From GCA-2683825 sp965662355 (GTDB lineage: Bacteria > Planctomycetota > UBA1135 > GCA-002686595), in the NCBI GenBank assembly GCA_965662355.1, contig CBFIHP010000001.1, positions 1 to 64,000 of the forward strand: a DNA stretch of 64,000 nt, written 5' to 3'. A model generated the notes under the pieces. That model was not told the DNA's origin, did not search any database, and saw only the letters and a program-made list of their open reading frames with translations. Positions 63,610-64,000 of this stretch are shown in pieces (the stretch's first letter is position 1; every line of letters starts with the position of its first letter). A program made the position numbers and the translations under genes.

Positions 63610-64000
63610 CTAGGCTTTCTTCCGCGATGCGGTCTTCTTGGTCGCCTTGGCTTTCGAGGCCTTCTTTTTCGTTGCGGTTTCCATGGCCGCCCGCTTCTTC
63701 TTCACGCTCTCGGGCAAACTGGCCTCGTAGGTCGCAACGAACTTCTTCGCTGTCACGCGCTTGAAAGTCCCTGCCAGCGCATCGAGCGCAATATCATCCA
63801 GACGCTTTACCCGTACACACGACTTGCCCATGTTCAGCTTCTTGCCGGCAGCCAACCACTCCTTGCGAAAACGCGTTACCTCACCCGGGTTCATGTAGAC
63901 GCAGAAGAGATACAGTCCGATGTGGTTCTTCTGCGAAGCGATCCCGGCGAAGGGTAGCGGCTGCTTCGGATCACAGTGGTAGCCGTGGGGGTACTTGGAG
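63610..64000 (-). CDS. DUF1801 domain protein, C-terminal part, with Lys/Ala-rich tail
   Basis: The frame is open to the right edge, so the N-terminus is outside the window; an ATG at 63894 is internal. Visible: FAGIASQKNHIGLYLFCVYM, then RFRKEWLAAGKKLNMGKSCVRVKRLDDI, which match the DUF1801 (YdhG-like) family of small proteins of unknown function. The last about 30 residues are Lys/Ala/Thr repeats (KKKASKAKATKKTASRKKA), similar in composition to histone-H1-like or nucleoid-binding tails. Confidence 0.85.
   Translation of the reverse strand, partial: SKYPHGYHCDPKQPLPFAGIASQKNHIGLYLFCVYMNPGEVTRFRKEWLAAGKKLNMGKSCVRVKRLDDIALDALAGTFKRVTAKKFVATYEASLPESVKKKRAAMETATKKKASKAKATKKTASRKKA

Noticed and set aside
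1..64000. CRISPR arrays, insertion sequences, tRNA genes, integrases
   Set aside because: I saw no regularly spaced repeats, no transposase or integrase motifs, and no tRNA-like cloverleaf. A covariance-model scan would be needed to exclude small RNAs.

Overview
The window is a high-GC bacterial chromosome segment. It has many long secreted or lipoprotein genes: CotH, PKD and lamin-tail modules, purple-acid-phosphatase-like, sialidases, sulfatase, a PL22-like lyase, a di-heme peroxidase and a HEAT-repeat protein. Start codons are often GTG or TTG and Shine-Dalgarno (SD) sites are patchy. This fits Planctomycetota or a close relative. That placement is inference from gene content; no rRNA, tRNA or phylogenetic marker was used. 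I see no CRISPR array, insertion sequence, integrase or tRNA.

Layout. 1-5421: a 5'-cut hypothetical gene and a large exported CotH protein. 5536-10982: an exported phosphoesterase convergent with a VTC / DUF4956 / HlyD operon, a set I associate with CotH proteins and polyphosphate. 11509-14241: a di-heme cytochrome c peroxidase lipoprotein with a clear terminator, and a lipoprotein resembling oligogalacturonate lyase. 14263-25139: a minus-strand complex I operon, nuoA-B-C-D-H-I-J-K-L-M-N, without nuoE, nuoF or nuoG. 25897-27549, 35410-37146 and 37282-38946: three paralogous secreted proteins of unknown function. 27839-29328: a radical-SAM-fold protein lacking its cluster cysteines, next to an ABC ATPase. 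29356-34792: small-enzyme genes, a BNR-repeat protein, a thioredoxin-TPR protein and an ABC-type permease. 34820-35093: an apparent frameshifted NTF2-like remnant. 38953-43054: a carbohydrate or polyol catabolism set (SDR, sugar isomerase, Gfo/Idh dehydrogenase, and a convergent zinc dehydrogenase). 43065-44472: a pseudouridine synthase and ribosomal protein S21. 44682-49150: a sialidase translationally coupled to a sulfatase, plus a sulfatase-like lipoprotein without active-site residues. 49223-57047: a coiled-coil membrane protein, a HEAT-repeat protein, a serine hydrolase and RecD2. 57309-64000: a CE2-like esterase, a truncated exported protein, a methyltransferase, a large PKD surface protein with a recent internal duplication, and a 3' DUF1801 fragment.

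Together the genes suggest an aerobic or facultative heterotroph that works on complex polysaccharides and sulfated or sialylated glycans, with a respiratory chain whose complex I has no NADH-input module at this locus. The most unusual items are the cysteine-less radical-SAM protein, the catalytically empty sulfatase, the secreted paralogue triplet with its shared C-terminal domain, and the CotH/VTC/DUF4956 neighbourhood.
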